From assembly GCA_028532985.1 (NCBI GenBank), contig JANCIK010000013.1, positions 2,170,001 through 2,234,000 on the forward strand: DNA of 64,000 bases. Reading direction: 5' to 3'. A program made the translations under genes and the position numbers. The number at the start of each line of letters is the position of its first letter. Position 1 is the stretch's first letter. The DNA comes from Stropharia rugosoannulata. Lineage: Eukaryota > Basidiomycota > Agaricomycetes > Agaricales > Strophariaceae. The notes under the pieces are model-generated. The model worked only from the letters and a program-made list of their open reading frames with translations. It was not told the DNA's origin and ran no database searches. Positions 33,420 to 45,013 of this stretch are shown piece after piece.

Positions 33420-35461
33420 ATGGCCTTCCGCAATTTTAATCGCAAACTCCGCACTCAGGAGGCTGAAGACGCCCGCTTGGACGCCCAGGACCACTTTCGC
33501 TGCCTGTGCCCCGCTCTCGACGTGTATAACAAATTCGAAGACCTTGCTGACATCACACAGATTTCCAGCGCCGAGTCTGCTTGCCTGGACACCCTGCGCA
33601 ATCTCCTCGCGTCCTGTTTAGAACACCACATTGCCCTCTACCCCACCGACCCGGTCTTCCATGCTGGAGTCCGCGAGCTTTGTACTATATTGTCCTGCAT
33701 CACCAATATGCTAGAGGACGATGAATTCGGCTGGAACAGCAAGGACCCTTCCGAGCAGAGCACCTGGTATCTGGAGGAGGCTCTCGATCCTGTAAGTCCC
33801 ATTTTCTTTCTCTTTTTCTTCGTATGCGCTCATCTAATAATCTTTCTTCAGCTCCCTTCTTACAAGGTCATATTCTTGACTGCTTTTCCAAAGCAATGGT
33901 CTGGGTCCCGCATCCCCGCCACCCACACCTCCTTGGCCGCCCTCCCGTCTGATGACAACGACATTCAGATGACCTCGGGGCCTGGCTCTCCTTGTACCTC
34001 ATCCCCTGTTCCTTCCCGCAGTGCGGACAAACATAAGCGCTTGTTGTCCCCTGTGCTGATGCCCCCTCCCCCAGTCCCCAGTGGACAACCTTCTAAACGT
34101 CAGCGGAGTGCCGCTGTAGCAGCCAATGCTGCTATCTTGGGTAATGTCCCCTTGCTCCATTTTCTGCAAGGTCTACTGACCTGTTTCCTAGCCACCCAAG
34201 CGCAGCTGGCATCCAACTCCGATTCCTCCGACTCTCCCGTCTTTGTTTACAGCAGGGTCGAAGAACTCCCCCTTCTTTCTACTCGAGACAGCGGACAGTC
34301 CGCTTACAAATCCACCTATCCCATCCTCAACGTAGTTCCTCCCGTATTTTCTGCCAAGATGGCTCTTGCTGGTGCTCCGCTTCCTGGGGCTATTGATATG
34401 TCCCAGATTCCTTCTGAGAATCGTCTCCAGGGGATAATTATTGTAAGTTTTCTCTCTCCCTCCCTTGCTCTGCTTTCTAATTGTTATTTTACTTTCTTAT
34501 TTCTAGAAGGGTATGGTGTGCAGCTTGTGCAACCGTCCTTTCAATGAACACATCGACAAAAGCTTTCACCAATGCATTTGCCGTGGCTGGGCGAAGACTT
34601 GCTGCACTTGCAGCATACAAGGCAAGGGCCCCTGCCTGTTCTGCTGTGAGCCCGCTGAGTTGGACAAGTCCATTGCGGATTCTACTCTTTGGCACCAGAC
34701 GTCCCTTTCTAGTAGGTCTTCTCTTCTTCTTCCTTCTTATGTTTTACTGATGTCTCTGTCTTGTAGATCTTCAGCTGGGCTTCGCGCGCCTATCTGTTTT
34801 CGAAGATCAAGCCCGCGCCGCAGAAGAACAGCACAAGAGTGCTGAGCGTCTATACCTCGCCCAGCTGATGGAACTTGCACAACTTGTGCGCGCCATGGCT
34901 GCCACACTCCCCACCAGTGTTCTCATCAGTTGATGCTTTTCAGACAGCGAGACTCTGGACGCCCTCTGTTTGCTGGACTTGGACCTGCTCCGCAATACCT
35001 ACACTCGCCTTTGCGCCCCCGTTGACCTGGAACACCTGCTCAGTACTACCCCCGCGGCTCGCTTCTATGACCCTGTGCATCCTCGTTTCAACCCATCCTC
35101 TTTTACTCCCGCTCCACAGCCTCTCACTGCTCAGACCTTGGAAGAATTCTCGTCTGCGGAGAAGCGCAAGAAGAAGAAGAAGACCAGCAAGAAGATCGCG
35201 TCCGAGCCCGCCTCCGATGAGGACCAGAATGCTTCGCACTCTGCTGGCAAGAGCGCTATGCACCCTGTCCCTAGCCCCGCTCCTTCGTCTTCTAAAGGCA
35301 AGAGTGTTGTGCACCCTGTTCCTAGCCCCGCTCCTTCGTCTTCTAAAGGCAAGGGTGTGGCCACACCTCGTCCTATGCCTTGCCCCCGCGTACCTAAGTT
35401 GACCCCTTCCCACGTCCCCAGCAAAGCAGACGCCGAGGAGGCTCCCGAGGATGACATCTGA
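33420..35461 (+). CDS. Cluster gene 1: hypothetical protein with Cys-rich middle
   Basis: Starts MAFRNFNRKLRTQEAEDARL at 33420. Introns fitting GT-AG are 33792-33851, 34443-34506 and 34712-34766. After a helical N-terminal region comes a Pro/Ser segment with a basic KHKR...SKRQR, then a Cys-rich module at 34513-34660 (CSLCNRPF...H.C.C..W..TCCTC....CLFCC) that looks zinc-binding. A charged helix follows. The frame meets TGA at 34931-34933; the next open frame (SETLDALCLLDLDLL to 35461), with a Lys tract and two PVPSPAPSSSKGK repeats, looks like its continuation, but I found no clean junction. I do not recognise the family. Confidence 0.6.
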
Positions 35462-35889
35462 TCGGCACACACTCTCAGCAGACTATTGTTCTCTCCTATT
35501 TTGTACCAGTCTTTCTTTCTTCCCTACTTTATCTAGCATATGTAAAGTAGATTATGTCCAATATCAAATATGCTTCTTGTTGTCTCCCTCTGTATTGGTG
35601 TGAGGTTCTTTAATCTTCCTAAGCTAAGCTCTTTTACCCTGGGCTCCTCTGAGTTTTTACAAACTGTCCAGACTTCTATCTGCTTTTTCTGTTTTCCCTC
35701 GTATTCTGATTCTTTCTAAGTCCCCTCCTATTTTCTACTTTTTACTGAGCGCCTGCTAAGTCTGCTGAGCAGACCTTTTCTTAACACATGCCAGCGGATG
35801 TATTCCTCCCCTGTGGGCTCTCCCCCCCACTATAAATTCAACTGTCCCCAGTTGACAGTCTATTCCTTCCTTAACCCTTCATTTTTTTA
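35462..35889. other. Intergenic stretch with a second tract-plus-hairpin motif
   Basis: A C/T-rich region with several CTGCTGAG/CCAGCGGA words. 35819-35855 repeats the arrangement seen at 32978: TCTCCCCCCCACTA followed by hairpin TCAACTG-TCCC-CAGTTGA. The hairpin ends 34 bases before the ATG of gene 2. It may be a retroelement 3'-end remnant, or a regulatory element shared by cluster genes. Confidence 0.45.
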
Positions 35890-36361
35890 ATGCAGCGTTA
35901 TCAGCATACCAACGTCACCCGCCAGTTCACCACAATCCTCAAGCAGATGGCTGTCCATGCTGAGCTCACCGAGGACTCCGCTGAAACTACGATTCACCTG
36001 CCTTTGCAGTCAGCGCAGGCCGTTGTCCGTGCACTGGTAAGGCTCAGTTTCATAGATTCCCCTCCGCTGACCATCTCCACAGGACTGCATCGCCCTTCCT
36101 CTGAGATTCATCGACTTTAATTGCCAGTTTCTGGCGTTCCTCATGACCATTGTGTTTTACAAGGCCCGCACTCAGCAGAAGTTCAGCGATGATCACTTCA
36201 ACCCATGCCTACTCAGTAATGCCACTTTACGGGTCCTCAACCGATACAGTCATCTGGGCATGCCATTCCATCTGCTGCCTTCTTCTGAGCGAATTGCAGC
36301 CAATGCTCAAGAAGTGGACCCTGATGCCGCGCTCATCGTAGACGATGTGTGCTCTGATTAG
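35890..36361 (+). CDS. Cluster gene 2: small hypothetical protein
   Basis: Two exons, 35890-36036 and 36083-36361, joined across a 46-nt intron (GTAAGG...CACAG), give 141 residues without a stop, starting MQRYQHTNVTRQFTTILKQM. The protein looks globular and mixed alpha, with FLAFLMTIVFYKAR in the middle and an acidic end EVDPDAALIVDDVCSD. No domain recognised. It shares strand, size and intron style with genes 1 and 3. Confidence 0.6.
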
Positions 36362-36430
36362 GGTGGTCCGCTGTGCTGACCATCTTCGTATATAATATAA
36401 CTCCCTCTGTCTGTATTTGTATATGCCAAC

Positions 36431-36943
36431 ATGCCCTCCTTGTCTGCTGAGAGTAATCTCTTATTACTTGCACATTCCGATCCTCGCATCCTTCGTCTCG
36501 ATGCTTTGTCTAGACGTCCGAGTATGCCGAATCTATATAACTGCCCTTCACTATATTCTGGACTCTGCTGCAGAGGAACAGCTACCCATGAGTGTCTGCC
36601 TCCTGCTGCTTAACCGAGTTCAAGATCACGCTGTAAGCCCCTTCTCCACTGTCCATGCACTCCCACTGAGTAGTCTGTGCAGCGCAGCCTAGAGCTGACC
36701 GAGTCCACCTGTCATTCACCGCTTCTTTCTCATCTCTGCACTCAGCTGTATTACACCGAACTTGTGCTTCGTCTGTGTGGTACCAACGACGCTGAGTGCT
36801 ACAGTGTTCTTAATCACACCGAACACTTTCAATGCCTCCATTATGCCGCCCAGCATTTCTACCAGGAGGATTTCTTCCCCGTCTGTCCCCTTTTCTCTTC
36901 CTTCTCCGCTGTGCTGAGACCAGGATTATGTCAGGATGTTTGA
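36431..36943 (+). CDS. Cluster gene 3: small hypothetical protein
   Basis: Three exons, 36431-36521, 36574-36632 and 36683-36943 (introns of 52 and 50 nt), join in frame to 136 residues: MPSLSAESNLLLLAHSDPR, then KEQLPMSVCLLLLNRVQ, then RSLELTEST...LCGTNDAECYSVLN and an end near GLCQDV. Leu/Cys-rich, with no recognised domain. A 5' start at 36423 is possible. Confidence 0.55.
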
Positions 36944-37397
36944 GGCATTGCACCCCTTCCTTGGTTTACTCCGTAGAGTACCCTTGTTACAGTAACCAGA
37001 GTAAATGGCTCTACATGTGGTGCCTCCATAGCTATTTGAAATGACAAGTATCTAGTTAGGCACTATGTATTGTCAGTGCCAATACCTGATTCGGACATAA
37101 TTTTTCCAAATGCAGTAATCACACAATCAGCCTCTGCTGAGCGCTTCCGGCTAGGCACGCCTCTCTGCTGGATCTCATTTCGTCTATCAACTGCTCCCGC
37201 TCTGCACCCCATTTTATGCAAGCCTGCATGTGGTGGTCTGTCTCTACCTCCAGCGTTTATACCATAACTCCGCTCGGAGTCTGGTCTGCTGGGATGCCAC
37301 ATTCCTCACCGCAGGCCGCCCCTCATTAGGTCCTCTGTGCTCCACTGAGCCTATATATATATGCCCTACTGTCATACTTTTAATCCCTCAGCCACTC
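36944..37397. other. Intergenic stretch, no gene recognised
   Basis: Several CTGCTGAG/CTCCGCT words and a TATATATAT run at about 37351-37361, about 40 bases before gene 4, which could serve as its TATA region. Short frames here look accidental. Confidence 0.35.
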
Positions 37398-39268
37398 ATG
37401 TCCATTACACCTGCTCTGCTGTACAACTTTAGTAATGTCAAGCACCAGCTGGCATTAATCCAAGATATCAGAGGCTTGGCTTCCACCATGCCTTCCAACT
37501 ATACCGGGAGCCTCGAGCTTCTGGCTATTGACTTAGTACACACAGCACTCAGCTGGTCTGCTGGGCCTTTTACCCTGCTGACCACTCGAACTTTTTAGAA
37601 CCGCTGGCATGATCCCCACGGCGGCATTACTTGTATTATCAATAACAGCAAAGCTGTTGATATTCTCAACGAGATGCATGCCATCTACACCTCCTTAGAG
37701 GCGGATCACCACTTCTGCACTTTCTCTCCCGCTGCCAACACTTTTATCACTCTGCATGAGCAAGTTTAAAAGCGAAAGCCGCTGCCTCGTGTCAGCACAT
37801 GCATACTCCCACTGGACCAGTACACTATGCGCTTGCTGCCTCTTATTATCTTTTAACCGTCCGCTTAGTGCAATGTTCGCCTCCTCTCGTGCTCCGCTGC
37901 CGATCCTGAGACGGTCTCTGCCCCTGGAGGTACCTCCTCCCCCGATTCTGATGACGACAAGGTGTGACTGACTTCCTTCACCCTTTTAGATATTACTAAC
38001 ATGCAGCTGTACCTTCTCCTTAAAAAGATGGCCCTTGATGACAAGATCGAGGCTGCCACAGCATCAGGAAAAAGACTTTTTTGAAAAAAGTCTTTTAAAT
38101 TTTTAAAAAGACTTAAAAAGACTTAAAAAGACCCCAGGAGACCTGGGTCTCTAGGAGACTTTTAAAGCAAAGTCTCCAGGTATCAAACTTTTAAAGACTT
38201 TTTTATGTCTCTGGGAGTCTCTTTAATGTCTTTTTATGTGTTCATAATGTCTCTAGATGTCTCTAAATGTCTTTTAATGTCACATTTTTGCTTTATAAAA
38301 ACATTAAAAACATGACCTCATCTTAGCCAAATCACTACTACATAGATTAGATTGTATTTGTAAGTGTTTGTAAGTAGGTAATTAGATATATTTAAATTGT
38401 ACTTAAGATTTGTCATGAAGTAACTATATTAGTCAGCACATTACATAAACATACAATGGCAAATAAACCATCACATCAACTTGGGGACAATGGAAAGGGG
38501 AACTTATGTTGTGGAAATAATTTGCATTTGCCAGGAATTGAAACAACAGCTTCATGCATCACTTAAAACCAGCATACTTTCCCCTACACCATGTGCCTGT
38601 GTATATAGACTCACTGCAGGTCAAATATGATGATAATGCTCTAGCCTACATTAATTTATTACATCATAAGTCATTGAATTTAGTCATGTTCAGATGTATT
38701 TTATATAAGATTTACAATGTAGATTACAAGTAATAGTTGACAATAGCTATTTATAAGTCAATTTTTTCCCAGGTTTTAATGTCTTTAAATGTCTTTTTGA
38801 GTCTTTTTGTAGCTTTTTAATACACTTTATGAGACATTTTTAATATCTTTTAGAGACATAAAAAGATTTATACAATTACATCAATACATTTAAATACTTA
38901 AAAAAATTGAAAGACTTTAAAAGACATAAAAAGACCTTAAAAGACATTGGAAGAATTACATATTTCCCTAAAGTCTCCAGGAGACCTTTAAAAGTATAAA
39001 AAAGACAAAAAATTCACCAAAAGACATATTGATGTCTCAAAAAGACAGTAAATTTCCCAAGAGACACATAGATGTCTCAAAAAGTCTCTTTTCCAAAAAG
39101 TGATTTTCCTGATGAGAGGGCGGGGTACCTAGCCGCCAGAATACCCCAGAGCCTAGTCCTTCAAAGGAGTGCTCAGCACCTCCTCCCGACACTCCTCGTG
39201 AGGTTCGTTCTGTTGCGTCTTCCCTCTCTCGTTACTTTCTTACTTCTATGTCAGCGGGAGCGCACTGA
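37398..39268 (+). pseudogene. Cluster gene 4/5: hypothetical gene broken by TAG and a CATCAGG element
   Basis: Starts MSITPALLYNFSNVKHQ at 37398. TAG at 37596-37598 interrupts a frame that continues with NRWHDPHGGITCIINNSKAV to about 37767. A GTTTAA...TTAG intron could link this to the next exon (SAADPETVSAPG), followed by a 60-nt intron (GTACCT...TTTTAG) and MQLYLLLKKMALDDKIEA. That exon is interrupted by the element at 38062-39114; past it the same frame continues (PSRQNTPEPSPSKE) to TGA 39266-39268. Whether this is one gene or two is unsure. No domain recognised. Confidence 0.5.
38062..39114 (+). mobile_element. CATCAGG element 3, inside a cluster-gene exon
   Basis: 1053 bp, CATCAGGAAAAAGAC to GATTTTCCTGATG, with AG duplications at 38060-38061 and 39115-39116. 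Nearly identical to element 2. The AAAAAGAC-rich ends and central tRNA-like core (about 38529-38598, minus) are conserved. Confidence 0.92.
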
Positions 39269-39368
39269 GGCCAGCGGACATTGCACTTGTGTGCTTGGCC
39301 GCGGCATGACACTCCGCTCTTCTGACAACTGGTGCTCTCGGCGCTGATAGGGCGCCTAAGTGCCTGGC

Positions 39369-40164
39369 CGTGAAATTTTGCGATTTTACTATAAATCCTA
39401 TCATTTCAGTAGTCTAGATTAAAGTTGTATTAAAGACTTCAGTATGACCCAATGAGAGACAGAGAATAACGAAGACAAGTGTAGACCTCCACTTAATCAA
39501 TTAAGCGGGCTATTTTAACTATAAGCGAAACCACACTAAAAGCTTAAGTAAAAGTGACGACGGTAACTGTCCACGTTAAAGAACTTAACTGGAGAGTAAA
39601 CCAAGAGACTTTAAACAAGCGGGTTAATAAGCCTTTACGGTTGGACTTAGTTGCAGGACCAGTATGGCTTATAAGCGCATCTGACCAGCTTAAAGTTAGA
39701 ATAATAATAAGCCCGGTATAAAGGAGAGCACAGGTACACTTTGCATTTAACCCGGTATAATTATACCGGGCTAAATGAAAAGTTACTGCCCAAGAAATAC
39801 ACTTAGTAATGTCGTCAATTTCAAGGAAGTCAGATAAGCGGGTTAAACAGAGTGCAAAGGCAGAGGCATTATACCGGGTTAAATTATACCGGGTTAAATG
39901 ACACCAACCATAACGACGAAACTCGACTAGAGACTTATAGCAGGCCAGTCTTCTAAAAACCAGCCATCGAAAACGAGAGATTAGGAAAAGCAGATCATTA
40001 TGCCGGGTTATTTAACTCGAGTAATTATACCGGGCTATTTGACTTAGGCATTATACCGGGCTAAATGACTTAGTCGTTATACTGAGCTGTCTGATTGAAC
40101 ATTATACCGGGTTAATTAACAAAGGTCAATAAGCCGGGCTAATAAACTTAGACAGTTCTACCGG
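39369..40164. repeat. ATTATACCGGG iteron region
   Basis: No gene. A word close to TTATACCGGGCTAAATGA recurs about ten times, in both orientations, with variants AAGCGGGCTATTTTA and CCCGGTATAA. At about 39750 two copies meet head to head as CCCGGTATAATTATACCGGG, a perfect 20-bp palindrome. The region continues on the other side of the inserted solo LTR (GGGCTAATTAG at 41582). It could be the U3 part of a larger LTR. Confidence 0.6.
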
Positions 40165-41579
40165 TGACAGGCCTGCGTTTACACCAGGACTGTAAGTGGT
40201 CACAGCGGGCGTCTTGGGCTGGAGTGCAGGGGTGCAGCGGAGCAGTGACTAGCCTGGTCAGCCGTCTCAGTGCTCAGCGCGTGCATCACAAATCATCACA
40301 CGTGTGCTCAGCGGGCGATTGTGTGGGGTTCAGCGGACTGTACGGGCCACAAGTACACAGTTGAAGTACCCGGAATAGCTGTCAGCGGAGCACATAACGG
40401 TTACTGTCTTCTCAGCGGGAGACAGGAGTACAGCTGAGCGGAGAATATCAAAGGCAACGAGCAGGACTGTGTGTAGACGGCGTCTCAAAGGGACTCAGCG
40501 GAACACATTACAAAGGCGAAATTTGCCTAAGTCCACTCGTCAGGTGACCGTGGTGCGCACGCTGGAGCGTGTGATGCCCGAGGGAATGAACAATGCACAC
40601 AGCACGGACTCCGCTGGGGAACTTTGGCAACGGTGACCAGACCTCGATGACCAAGAAGGAACCGCCCAGCGGAGTTTAACGGCGTCTCTCGGCGGAGGCT
40701 GGCCACACAACGGGGTCAGGTCGCGCTCAGCAGAGTAGCCATCAAAACGCCCAGCGGAGGCACATGCGCTCAGCGGACCTTTGGTCCGGCGTTGCTAGTA
40801 TTTACTCTCCACCTAAATTAGTACACAGCGCGCGTCTATATAAACTTGTAATTGTAACTACGGAAATCAAGCAATTGTCTACCCACTAGATCTGTGTGTT
40901 GGGCTCCGTCCCAGACCGTCAGCGGGCTGTGTTTAGCTTTTGTTAGGGTCTTTACTGTGAAGTTATTGTGAATCATAGAAGTTTTGGATAGCTTCTGGCC
41001 ACCGGGTCATTTGGAGAGCTCAGCGGGGAGTCAGTGCAACCGTGTATGAAAACTCGCGCTGTAGTGTTTTGTAAATTGAGACTGCACCACCGGGTGAACG
41101 AGGTTCTGGATAGCCTCAGCGGAATAGGACTTTGGACAGTCCCAGCGGAACGACTTTGGATAGTCAGCAGAGCGAGGCACAATTGGAATACCAGCTTGTG
41201 TGAGCATCTGCATCAGTCACCGGACCTCAAACCCACTCAGCGGAATAAGCCCCGCGGAGCCACCATCAAAACTACACATTACTATCGATACCCGGCGCTC
41301 AGCAGAGGTCGCCCAGACATTAATCTGAGACTTCTAGAATTAAACCCCTCCTTAGAAACGAACTTGCAGGCACTGTACAGCGGACATCTGGACTGAACTT
41401 ACGAGACTCTTAAACATCACAGTCCGCTCAGCGGAGAGGACCAGGAGAAGCGTAGACATCTATAATCCGTTTAGCTGAAGAGCGTTGCTCGATCTAAGGG
41501 ATACTAGGATCTCGCTCCGCTGGGGTTGTGTGTGTTGTGTTTCTTGTGATTCGAGTCTAGCCCCGCGGCAGACCTCTCA
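40165..41579 (+). repeat. Solo LTR (1415 bp) with CCGG target duplication
   Basis: Starts TGACAGGCCTGCG, ends GCAGACCTCTCA. It is flanked on both sides by CCGG (40161-40164 and 41580-41583), and the joined flanks recreate an iteron-like TACCGGGCTAAT, so it is a single LTR inserted into the iteron region. It has a TATA box TATATAAAC near 40836 and a GTGTTGTGTTTCTTGTG 3' end. It is the reverse complement of 31562-32977. TCAGCGG occurs about eleven times inside it. Confidence 0.82.
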
Positions 41580-41583
41580 CCGG

Positions 41584-42570
41584 GCTAATTAGCGAGGCCT
41601 CGTACTGGCCATGCAGAGGGGATATAGCAGGCTATTTGGCAGGAGCCTGATAGACCCTGAAAAGCAGGTACAGTCGGAGGTGAGATGACTCACCAGTGGG
41701 GTAACTCTGTCCTGACTTACATTCCAAAAAGCCAAGGCGTAGTAAAACTGACTGTACTCAGGAGGCAGACAGACGCCCAGGCACCAAAAGACGGTTTAAC
41801 CGTTCTAAAAATAGGCTTGTTCCTGACAAGCCTTCAGAATCTATCCTTTTTCAGTTATTTCAAATTCTTACTCCACTCATCTAGAACGACTAAAATGTAA
41901 TTAAACGGGCAGAACCGTATGGACCTACAAACCAATCAGGTGCGAGGTTTTAGTAGAGAACACCTCCGGGCGCCTATGAAAACCCGTCTCCCAGAAACGT
42001 ATAAATACCCCAGCATGTAATGTAGAATAGCAGGTTCCCCCGAGTAGATTTACCTAGAGTGAATATATACGGTTAAAGTCCTCACTGCGAGTTTAGAGAG
42101 AGTTCAAAGCTTTTGACAGATTACTTGACTAAGTCTTGAGTCTGAAAGCAGTTTTGCAGGCAACGTTTAACGTATACCTGGAGCAGTTTAATTTTGCAGG
42201 CAGTGTCGTCGCACACATACCTGGAGTGGTTAAACAGTTTTCAGTTCTCTTTCTGATCGTCGTGTCAGACTAAGTCTCATTCGAGCACCTCGCGTTATAC
42301 GCACACAAACTACACTTATCACACTACACTACCACGCCCTTGGGCTGAGTCTTTGTGTTAAGAAAACGTTTACACGGCTTATATTATAAAAGACAACTGT
42401 GTCTTTCTTTTGTACATAGACCCCCGACTTTGCATTAAAGAAGCATTTGTTTGAGATTGGTTGTGTGCTTTTGTGGTTGTTGGTTGTGTTGTGTTAGATC
42501 ATTTCTAGCAGGACATACAAACGGGCCATCACCGAGCACTTGACCAGACCCAAACAAGGTCCTTCAGCGT
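41584..42570 (+). repeat. Probable promoter-bearing part of another LTR
   Basis: No gene. TATAAATA at 42000-42007, direct repeats of GTTTTGCAGGCAACG/TTTTGCAGGCAGTG with TACCTGGAG (42150-42235), and an end like other LTRs here (GTTGTGTTGTGTTAGATC near 42485). Together with the iteron region upstream it may be one LTR of about 2 kb that was split by the solo LTR. Ends are not defined. Confidence 0.4.
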
Positions 42571-43740
42571 TGAGAGGTCTACTGCATAGCTAGACTCGAA
42601 ATCGCAAAACACAACACACACACACACCCAGCAGAGCAAGATCCTATCCCTTAGATCGAGCGAATGCTCTCAACTAAATGGCTAGTATAATCTGTGCTCT
42701 GCTCTGGTTCCTGTTCTGGGCATGCAATGTGCGCACCTTGTGTCCTCTAGTCTTTGTAATAGCAAGTAGTGCCTGCAAGTTCGTTTTGTAAGGAGGGGTT
42801 TAATTCTAGTAAATCTCGGATAGAGCCCGGTTGCTAGTGGCATGCACTAGGCAAAATGATAAATGAAATAAGTTGTTTTTAGCAAACGGCTTCACTGCAC
42901 ACACTTCTGGGTCCGGTGACCTCGTGCAATGTGCGGACTCTCCAAAGTCCAACAATCCAAGACTCTCCAAAGTCTTTCACCCGGCAGTGCAGTCTCACAG
43001 TCTAAACACTACAGTGCAAGTTTCCATACATGGTTGTACTGACTCCTCACTGAGCTCTCCAAATGACCCGGTGGCCAGAAGCTATCCAAAATTCCTATGA
43101 TTCACAAACACTTCACAGTTAAAACCCTAACAAAAGCTAAACACAGCCTGCTGACGGCCTGGGACAGAACCCAGCACACAGATCTAGTGGGTAGACAATT
43201 GCTTAAATTACTATAGACAAGGATACAGGTTTATATGCGATGCACGCATGTGTACTAATTGTAAGGTAAAGTAAATACTAGCAACACATGGCCAAAGGTC
43301 TGCACATCACATCCGGGCTTCTCCTCTAGTATCCTGGCCTCTTGGCATTCTCTGCACGCCTGTCGTTCATTCCCTCAGGCTTTTGCGCATCTTTTGATGC
43401 GTGCTGCCACGGTCACATGATGTGTGGACTTAGACAAATTCTGCCTTTGCAATGCACGCATATGAGATATGCACACAGCCCTTCACACTGCCTTTGGTAT
43501 CTGCTTAGCTGTACTCACACTGCTCTTTGCTGGTGCTTAACCGTTCTATGCTTTCCTGATCACTTGCACAGATGGCCAAACTATACACTCTAGACTGTGC
43601 AGCTTGCTGACCAATCCCTCTCGTGATACAGTGCACACAGGCGCTTATAGTCATGATGCTTGCACGCTGATAGCTATAGACTACAAGACAGGCTCAACTC
43701 TAGTCCCTCTTGTGTTTTCCCGTGCGCAGCTATCCCTTTA
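42571..43740 (-). repeat. Diverged relative of the 1.4-kb LTR, minus orientation
   Basis: Begins TGAGAGGTCTACTGC and tracks 31562-32977 on the same strand: AGCGAGATCCTATCCC-like, ACCCGGTGGCCAGAAGC-like and CACAGATCTAGTGGGTAGAC blocks appear in the same order. It is much diverged and the far end is approximate. It truncates the hypothetical gene at 43755-45013. Confidence 0.65.
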
Positions 43741-43754
43741 AGGGAACTTCTGAT

Positions 43755-45013
43755 GATTTATGTCTGTAGCCAAAAAGCAGCCCTGTTAGCATTGCAAAAT
43801 TATTGCCTTGAAGCTGGATAAAAGATCAGCATAGGCATGTAGATATCAGACACATATATTGGATAAGCATACAATTGCTGCCGCCCATTTCTCAAAGTGT
43901 TTGTGACCAAGCACGAAGTGCAGTCTGTCTGCCGGGATGAAGCAATGGTCGGAGTGGCAGCTAGTAAAGTTGCACTCCCACTGTTCATGAAGGTTACGGA
44001 TTTTGTTGTTGATGGCAATGTGAGCTGGGTCAATATCAGACTCCTTCCGAGCCTGCCATTGCATCAAAGTATATACTCATGTATAATGTAAAACTCAACC
44101 TTGGAATTTTTCTTCACTTTTTCAGCTGTTTTAGGTGGTGAATCTTCTTGATTCTCCTTATCTGCAGTCTGGACCCTATTCAAATAGCTCGGATGTACAG
44201 TCTGAGATGGTTACTCACCTCATCTCGTAGATTTTCTTTCATGATGATTTTCACGGTAGGAGTCTTCATTTTTGATGCAGCAAGTATGAGGTGACCATAA
44301 TCAGTCTCCGAATCAAGAGGTAGCAGGTTAGGAATGACATGGGCAATAGAGTATGTTGTTTCAAAAGCATTGTGAGCAAGAGTGGCCTGATGAGAAAAAA
44401 GTGCATTGCTGAATTGAATCTTGAGCTGTGCATAAAAATCCACCCAAAGCATGTCAGCTGAATGAACCAGAAGTCGTTCTTTTGGTTCATGTCTTGCAAT
44501 AGCCTTCTTGAGCTCAGTAACCGATAAAATAGCCAGGCTATATGTGATTTTTATGGCTGGCTCTTTCTCAGCAGCATCATCTTCCTCAGGCTCGGGTATT
44601 CTGCATTTTTTGACTGAAATAAACTTGTTAGTAACAGCATATACATATGTAGAGACAAAAACCTGGTTGAGACACTGTTTTCTGAGCATTTTTGCACTTC
44701 ACGGGCTTCTTGACTTGAACAGCCTGCTCCAAAGCCTTGTAATCCTCATTTTCGGCCTCATTTTCTTCATTATCTGCCTCAAGTTCATCTTCCTCGACAT
44801 CCTCAGCCTCCTCCTCCCCCTTGGTTTCTTCACTTGTTTTCTTCTGGTTCTGCAAAGCATCAAGAATGTTAGGCATGTCTGACTCCAAGCTGCTTGATTC
44901 TTCTTCTTCTTCCTGGGCTAATGGTGGTCTAATGACAATTTTTGGAATACCTGATGCACTGGGAACAGAAGAAACAGCCTTAGCTGGCTTTTTCGCTTTC
45001 TTTTAGGTGGCAT
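43755..45013 (-). pseudogene. Hypothetical basidiomycete protein, 3'-truncated
   Basis: Starts MPPKRKRKKPAKAVSS at 45013. An acidic Glu-rich N-terminal half (EEEEES, VEEDELEADNEENEAENED) is followed, after an intron near 44676-44619, by KKCRIPEPEEDD and ITYSLAILSVTELKKAI. Later exons carry HIAINNKIRNLHEQWECNFTS..HCF and HKHFEKWAAAI, a His/Cys/Trp pattern I associate with a recurrent hypothetical family in mushroom genomes. The coding end runs into the LTR-like sequence at about 43740. Function unknown. Confidence 0.55.

Noticed and set aside
34940..35470. Minus-strand frames opposite cluster gene 1
   Set aside because: They arise from the low-complexity Lys and Pro/Ser repeats of the plus-strand gene and have no start context or domain.
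31562..41579. One 10-kb transposon with 1.4-kb terminal inverted repeats
   Set aside because: The right repeat has its own CCGG target duplication and is a solo LTR, while the left repeat has a polypurine tract on its inner side and no matching flank. Two separate LTR insertions explain the symmetry better.
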